From Phytoseiulus persimilis (taxonomy: Eukaryota; Arthropoda; Arachnida; Mesostigmata; Phytoseiidae), in contig CM075104.1 of the NCBI GenBank assembly GCA_037576195.1, forward strand, positions 22,646,211 to 22,710,210: a stretch of 64,000 bases of DNA. Reading direction: 5' to 3'. The position numbers were made by a program, and so were the translations under genes. The notes under the pieces were generated by a model. It did not search any database. It was given only the letters and a program-made list of their open reading frames with translations, and was not told where the DNA came from. Positions 63,088-64,000 of this stretch are shown here, in pieces. Within the stretch, counting starts at the first letter, position 1, and each line of letters starts with the position of its first letter.

Positions 63088-64000
63088 AGACTGCGTGGTG
63101 AGAATGTACGGAGCCGACGAACTAACAAATGGACAAAGGCAATAACGCGCTCTGAAAGACGGAACCGAAGAATGCTGTCCCCTTCCGGCTCTCGCCGCGC
63201 CACTCTTGCTCGGCATCGAAAGCACACCACGCAGTCTAAATAACACGACGTCGAGACCGCGGAGATGAAAAATGAGGGATACTGACGTGGCTTGAGTACC
63301 AAAGCTGTTCCTATACTTCGGAAGTGAGCCCTCCGCGTCTCTGTGACCGTTATCAGAGAAGTCCAGGGAGCAAGAAATACTCCGAAAGAGAGACCTAGAC
63401 TTCTCGTTCCACGAGCTGAAAGAACAACCGCGGGAAAATTCCATTGGAATCATACGAGTATAGTGACTTCACCCACGACGAAACCTCAGTGAGGCCCTGC
63501 TGCCGGCGCCGAAGTGGGCACAACTCGCAGTAACGGTGTGCGATGTCCTTCAACGCTGTTCGGAGCAGGGCCGTGATTCTCGCTGTGTAACACTGAGGAT
63601 CAGGGAAGGTGCAATACTCGTAGCCGGGAGGGGAGCAATAAGAACGAATATCGAATGAGTCCCTAGAGAAATAAATCATCGCGTTATATCTTATTTGGCT
63701 ACCGGAGAAAGGGAAGGCAGAGAATCGAGCAAGGAAAGCCTTGAAGACTCGTCAGCCTGCGGAGGGAAATAGCTGGGGAGAAAAATTTCGCACAGCTCCT
63801 TTTTCCTCATGTCCTCAAGTCAGCCCGCCGTTCCCGTTGTCCCAGAGTTTCGATTCTAGGCCCGGGGTTTCGTCGCCACATCGATTTTGAGATCATAATC
63901 AATCCGGACCTCCGACTTCCATCGCGGTCACGCCGGACATTCAACCAAGGTTGCACGACGTATTGGGAAAGGAGAACATGTACGAGGCGAGATTATTTGA

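Larger units (their letters stand above)
59470..64000. other. Right end of window, no gene recognised except one doubtful frame
   Basis: It contains the doubtful open frame at 60746-61294, the C13 and G12 homopolymers and no recognisable domain. An exon of a gene extending past 64000 cannot be excluded. Confidence 0.5.

Noticed and set aside
1-64000. An enrichment of CACGTG E-boxes around the proneural gene.
   Set aside because: By hand I counted about 20 against roughly 16 expected by chance, so there is no useful excess.

Overview
The window is animal nuclear DNA, most likely from an arthropod. Three things point that way: a split bHLH gene with GT-AG introns, mid-range GC, and CpG that is plainly not depleted (TCG/CGA words are abundant, as in genomes with little germline methylation). 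The short intron, the GC content and the large set of tetranucleotide microsatellites would fit a mite, but that is inference. There is no bacterial operon structure, no CRISPR array and no rRNA, and I saw no convincing tRNA.

Layout. Only one gene can be supported firmly. It is a minus-strand achaete-scute family proneural bHLH gene, with coding sequence from 27918 down to 26559. It has three coding exons (27918-27790, 27669-27048 and 26572-26559) separated by introns of 120 and 475 nt, and a candidate AATAAA signal at 26234-26229. The first two exons and their junction are secure because the reading frame carries across with clean splice sites. The tiny third exon is the best of at least two alternatives. 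The predicted protein is about 254 residues: a glutamine-rich N-terminus, the bHLH at about 63-117, a Ser/Thr-Pro-rich middle and an IKQE sumoylation-type motif.

Flanks. About 26 kb on the 3' side and 36 kb on the 5' side of this gene hold no coding sequence I recognise. All other open frames have biased, repeat-like or random-looking translations, and many begin at non-ATG codons. The flanks contain many simple repeats: (CGGT)n, (GTCC)n, (GATC)n, (GCGA)n, (GA)n and GCC triplets, plus unusually long G homopolymers. There are also a few strong short palindromes. A gene-poor domain around a proneural gene fits the large dispersed enhancer fields known for this family.

Mobile DNA. The clearest non-genic structure is a 413-bp MITE-like element at 59051-59463. 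It has 10-bp perfect (about 25-bp imperfect) terminal inverted repeats, a perfect 6-bp target-site duplication (TGCTGA), many internal copies of a CCGTANTACGG-type palindrome, and an internal direct copy of its own terminus. I could not assign it to a superfamily from sequence alone.
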